Below, one piece after another: positions 25,359 through 28,438 of a DNA stretch of 28,438 nt. The DNA is taken from contig JAUVXR010000032.1 in assembly GCA_030603495.1 (NCBI GenBank), positions 1-28,438 on the forward strand. Direction: 5' to 3'. The position numbers and the translations under genes were made by a program. The notes beneath the pieces were generated by a model that had not been told where the DNA came from, did no database searches, and was given only the letters and a program-made list of their open reading frames with translations. How positions within the stretch are numbered: the first letter of the stretch is position 1; every line of letters starts with the position of its first letter. The stretch comes from a bacterium. GTDB lineage: Bacteria > Armatimonadota > Zipacnadia > Zipacnadales > Zipacnadaceae.

Positions 25359-26210
25359 ATGTTAAGCCCGCTCGCCCAGTCGCGCAGGCTAGTTGGCCGG
25401 CTGGTGCCACTGGGGCTGGCCCTGGTGGCCGTGGTAGGTATCTCCTGCCGCTCGCAGCTCAAGTGCGTCCCGCCTACAACTGCTGCCCCGCCGGAGGGTG
25501 CACCGCGTGTGCTTGCGCCTGCTCATGGCGCAGTGCACGACCTGATGGCCGATATTAGGCTGCTGGAGATACTCAATCGCTTGGCCCTAACCCACCAGCA
25601 GCTTGACCGACTGATTCCTCTGGCTAGCCGGCTCCAGGACCTGCAAGCCCGCTATGATCAGCGCAATGCTGCCGTGGCTGAGCCGATGCACCCTCTGCTG
25701 GTCGAGAAGCGGAACCTGCTGATCGAAGGCAAATCATCCCCACCACAGTTGGAACGCGACATCGGCACTCTGGAGGGCAAGCTTGCGGCGATTGACGAAG
25801 AGCTGGCGGCCGCCCAGGAAAGCCACCTTGCCGAGATAAACAGCCTCCTCACCGAATCTCAGCTCGGCGTCTTGACTGGGGCTGCGGAAGCCCGCCGCCA
25901 AGCGGCTGAGCTGTTGACCTGGTTCCGCGAGATGCCCGAGTCGGAATACGAAGACGAGGCTGAGGCCACCGCCGAGGCCTTCGCCCAACCGGAGTTAGGC
26001 TTGGGACCAGGTACGCTCAATACCTGCTTCAATACCGCCCGCTACTTGTCGGCCGAGCAATACCAGACAGTGGCTGACGACCTTATAGACCAGATTGCGC
26101 CACTATACGGGGCGACGCCCGAAGCAGCCAATCGGGCCATACTTGGGACTTTCGCTAATTCCCGGATGCTGACCATTCTCCAAGACAAGGCGGAGGCAGT
26201 CTCTCAGTAG
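25359..26210 (+). CDS. Predicted lipoprotein with coiled-coil helices
   Basis: The product is 283 residues long. A basic N-terminus and hydrophobic stretch (LVPLGLALVAVVGIS) end at a Cys near residue 30 (GISC), a weak lipobox. It may be a lipoprotein or simply secreted. The rest is almost all charged helix, with heptad-like Leu spacing (LEILNRLALTHQQLDRLIPL, then LERDIGTLEGKLAAIDEELA), similar in style to Spy/CpxP-like or LTXXQ periplasmic proteins, though no motif is firm. The start follows GGGGAG by about 11 bases. It is 47 bases after rho and 3 bases before the glycosyltransferase ORF. Confidence 0.6.
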   Translation: MLSPLAQSRRLVGRLVPLGLALVAVVGISCRSQLKCVPPTTAAPPEGAPRVLAPAHGAVHDLMADIRLLEILNRLALTHQQLDRLIPLASRLQDLQARYDQRNAAVAEPMHPLLVEKRNLLIEGKSSPPQLERDIGTLEGKLAAIDEELAAAQESHLAEINSLLTESQLGVLTGAAEARRQAAELLTWFREMPESEYEDEAEATAEAFAQPELGLGPGTLNTCFNTARYLSAEQYQTVADDLIDQIAPLYGATPEAANRAILGTFANSRMLTILQDKAEAVSQ

Positions 26211-26213
26211 ACT

Positions 26214-27689
26214 ATGCGCGTAGGCATCTTCACCAACACTTATCATCCTACCGTTAACGGCGTCGCCAACTGTGTGGCAGCCTACCGGGAGGGCTTGACT
26301 GATCGCGGGGCAGAGGTCACCGTTTTCGCCCCCGCCCCGCCGAAATACGACCGGAGCAACGACCCGGACAATGTCCTGCGCTTCCCGACTCTGCCCGTGC
26401 CCATGGACCTGGACTATTCCATTGCTATGCCCTACTCCGGTTCTGTACTCAAAGCTCTCCAGCGCATGCAGTTCGACATTATTCATACCCAGCATCCGGT
26501 CTGGGTCGGCGCCTGGGGGGCCTGGTATGCTCGGTGGAACGATACGCCACTGGTGACGACGGTTCACACGGAGTACGAACTCTTTGCGCCGATGGTGCCG
26601 CTGCCGACCCCGCTGGTAGAAATGTATCTGGGGGTACGGGTCACCTCCTACTGTAACAAGTGCCAGATGGTCACCACAGCGGTTGAGTCAACGCGCCGTC
26701 GCCTCATCGAACAAGGCATCACCACGCCCGTAGAGATCCTGCCTAATCCCATCCGTGTAGCCGAATTTGCGCAGGTAGACAGCACCGCCGTTCGCCGCAG
26801 GCTCGGACTGGACGACGATACCGTTCTCATCGGCTTTGTGGGCCGACTCTCTCCCGAGAAGAATCTCGACGTATTGCTCCAGGCCGTCAGTACTGTCCTC
26901 CGCCAAGCCCCGAACACTACTTTCGTGGTCGTGGGCGATGGCCCGGAGATGGCAAGTGCTAAGAGGCGGGTCGCCCACTTGAGCGCTGCGGAGCGGGTCT
27001 TCTTCGTCGGAGCTGTGCCCTACCCGCAGATCCCGCCTTATCAAGCAGCGATAGATATAATGGTCACGGCCAGCCTAGCGGTGGTGGCCACATTTCGCTG
27101 GTTCAATGAATACTGTGATGAACGGGCCCCACAAATACTGGGGGGTTACAAGCTGGGCCAAGCCGGAGGGATAGAGCGAAAACAGCTCCGTGCTGCCTTC
27201 ATCGTGGCAATTGTAGTATCCATCGTATGGTGTGCTTGGACTCACTTAGACATCTTCTACCGGCACGGTGCGGCGATGGCCACTACGGGGGACTGGTACA
27301 CCCTTGAAGGAGGCCAATGGCTTTGGAACAGATTGCAGACATGGCTAGAGTTTCCCGAGGGCCCCGATCTCTGGGAAATTGGTGGTTACCTATCGGGCGG
27401 TGCCGCTGCACTGTTGCTGACCAAGATCCGGTGGGCCTCGGCCACGTGGCCGCTGCATCCTCTGGGCTATGCCCTGGCCTTTACTAACTCAACGGAATTC
27501 ACGTGGTTGCCCTTTCTCATCGGTTGGTTGATTAAGAGCACAATTCTTCGGTACGGAGGATTCAAGGTCTACCGCCGCGTGGTGCCGTTTTTCATTGGGC
27601 TGATTATAGGAGATCTCGTCACCGGGGGATTATGGGGACTGTACGGCGTCATAATTGGTGAGCGCATGTACATGTTCTTTCCCCACTAG
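26214..27689 (+). pseudogene. Chimeric ORF: GT4 glycosyltransferase N-terminus fused to DUF6784-type membrane C-terminus
   Basis: An open frame of 491 codons joins parts of two unrelated genes. Residues 1-287 are a GT4 glycosyltransferase of the GT-B fold: MRVGIFTNTYHPTVNGVAN, FDIIHTQHP, VTTVHTEYELF, VGRLSPEKNLDVLLQAV and FVVVGDGPEM. The sequence stops at AAIDIMVTAS, just before the ExxxxxxxE donor-binding segment, so donor-sugar binding is probably lost. From about residue 288 (nucleotide 27075) it continues with the C-terminal part of a DUF6785/6784 membrane protein: LHPLGYALAFTNS, GWLIKSTILRYGGFKVYRR, PFFIGLIIGDLVTGGLWG. Helices lie at about 325-342, 391-405, 430-444 and 458-480. The DUF6785 N-terminal half is absent. 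The join is in frame. This could be a genomic deletion fusion or an assembly chimera; activity as either parent is doubtful. Confidence 0.7.
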
Positions 27690-27746
27690 GCAGGATCGGC
27701 AACTGGCCGGGGATGCGCGTGGAAGAACTAGTGCTTCACCTTAGCC

Positions 27747-27763
27747 GAGGCTGTTGCAAAAGT
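27747..27763 (+). repeat. IS-terminal-inverted-repeat-like motif (right copy)
   Basis: GAGGCTGTTGCAAAAGT matches the reverse complement of 124-140 at 15 of 17 positions. It is of the type found at insertion-sequence ends. It lies 58 bases after the chimeric glycosyltransferase ORF. No transposase or second end is seen in the 185 bases before the LamG gene, so it is at most a solo end or a remnant. The rest of the 258-base gap (27690-27947) shows nothing else clear. Confidence 0.4.
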
Positions 27764-27947
27764 CGCCTTATATTCTTGCAGTTCGGGGCGAAGCTATATG
27801 CGTTCTGCTTCGGGGTGGGCTAAGGGGGCAGACTAATCTTTCCCCCAGGCAGGGAACTATGACGTTGGCCGGGACTAGGGACATCCCTGGCATACCATCT
27901 GAGAAATGTCAGGTTGAGCAAAACACTTCTAAAAAGGAGGCAGTATT

Positions 27948-28438
27948 ATGAAGACGGCCAGTCTTGTCGGTTTGATGATGCTCATTGCAGCAGTCAGCCT
28001 CGTAAATGCGCAAGCAAAGGAGAGTCCGATGTCTGACGACTTCAGCAAGCCGTTCGCGCCAGATGAGCGCACGGTGGTTTTGTATCATTTCGATGAGGGG
28101 GAAGGGGACGAGGCGCATGACGCCTGTGGTGATCCTGAGCTGACGCTGCGAGTCCACGAAGAGGCGTTGTGGGGCAGTCGGCCGGGCTTCGGGGCCACGG
28201 CGCGCTTCGAGCGGCTCGAGGACGACGCCAACGTATTTGTCGGGCCGGTTAACAACCCCAAATTGATGTTGAAGCCCTGTACCCGGGAATGGACGGTGGA
28301 AGCCTGGGTTCGTTACACCGGACCATGGGGTGGGTGGGCGTCGGCGAACATTACGTACGCATACATTGCCGGATCGTCGGAAGAGGGCTATTATCTGTCG
28401 CACACTGGGGTCCGGGCCGGATTTCAATTACGGCTGCA
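27948..28438 (+). CDS. Secreted LamG/concanavalin-like domain protein (partial)
   Basis: The frame runs off the right edge after 163 complete codons. The N-terminus MKTASLVGLMMLIAAVSLVN followed by AQA is a signal peptide. The mature part shows the LamG-like jelly-roll pattern: TVVLYHFDEGEGDEAHDACG, TARFERLEDDANVFVG, and REWTVEAWVRYTG. This Y/W-rich, beta-strand pattern is typical of LamG_3 domains that bind carbohydrates or form adhesive layers. The ATG follows a strong AAAAAGGAGG site by 7 bases. It has its own intergenic region. The C-terminal part and any further domain are outside the window. Confidence 0.85.
   Translation, partial: MKTASLVGLMMLIAAVSLVNAQAKESPMSDDFSKPFAPDERTVVLYHFDEGEGDEAHDACGDPELTLRVHEEALWGSRPGFGATARFERLEDDANVFVGPVNNPKLMLKPCTREWTVEAWVRYTGPWGGWASANITYAYIAGSSEEGYYLSHTGVRAGFQLRL

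Noticed and set aside
1-28438. CRISPR array or tandem repeat tract
   Set aside because: No regularly spaced direct repeats were seen anywhere in the window.

Overview
The window looks like a bacterial chromosome of fairly high GC, probably from Armatimonadota or a related uncultured lineage. The hints are the DUF4127 gene, a DUF6785/6784-type membrane domain, a LamG secreted protein, IS1380-type transposase sequence, and a housekeeping operon with coaD, a DivIVA-like coiled-coil gene and ackA. This placement is inference; no rRNA is present to settle it.

Left part (1-3814): an IS-end-like motif, a strong promoter, a GH38 alpha-mannosidase, then a chimeric ORF that joins an IS1380 transposase N-terminus to a glycine-zipper membrane segment. 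Next comes a minus-strand cluster (8424 down to 3834): a PilT-type ATPase, a membrane protein with a cysteine-rich cytoplasmic loop, acylphosphatase, a REC-GAF response regulator and a methyltransferase. A tRNA-Ala(GGC) with its own promoter and intrinsic terminator sits upstream of pilT.

The core (8683-16995) is one long plus-strand housekeeping operon: nadD, an LCP (LytR-CpsA-Psr) cell-envelope enzyme, rsfS, a TPR membrane protein, recG, rsmD, coaD, a DivIVA-like coiled-coil protein and ackA. Genes overlap or abut almost throughout. It combines NAD and CoA synthesis, ribosome silencing and rRNA methylation, fork repair, and acetate/ATP metabolism.

A convergent minus-strand operon (22001 down to 17131) encodes an ApgM-type phosphoglycerate mutase, a secreted protein of unknown function, a predicted TIM-barrel protein and a DUF4127 protein. 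Divergent from it is an atypical thymidylate-synthase-family gene. Then a perfect-consensus promoter with a 335-base leader drives hpt and rho, followed by a predicted lipoprotein.

The right end holds a second chimeric ORF, a GT4 glycosyltransferase N-terminus joined in frame to the C-terminal membrane domain of a DUF6785/6784 protein. After it come another IS-end-like motif, inverted relative to the one at the left edge, and the start of a secreted LamG-domain protein. The two in-frame chimeras and the paired IS ends are the most unusual signals. The best candidates for undescribed biology are the two-CW-like membrane protein beside pilT, the apgM-DUF4127 operon and the atypical ThyA-family protein.
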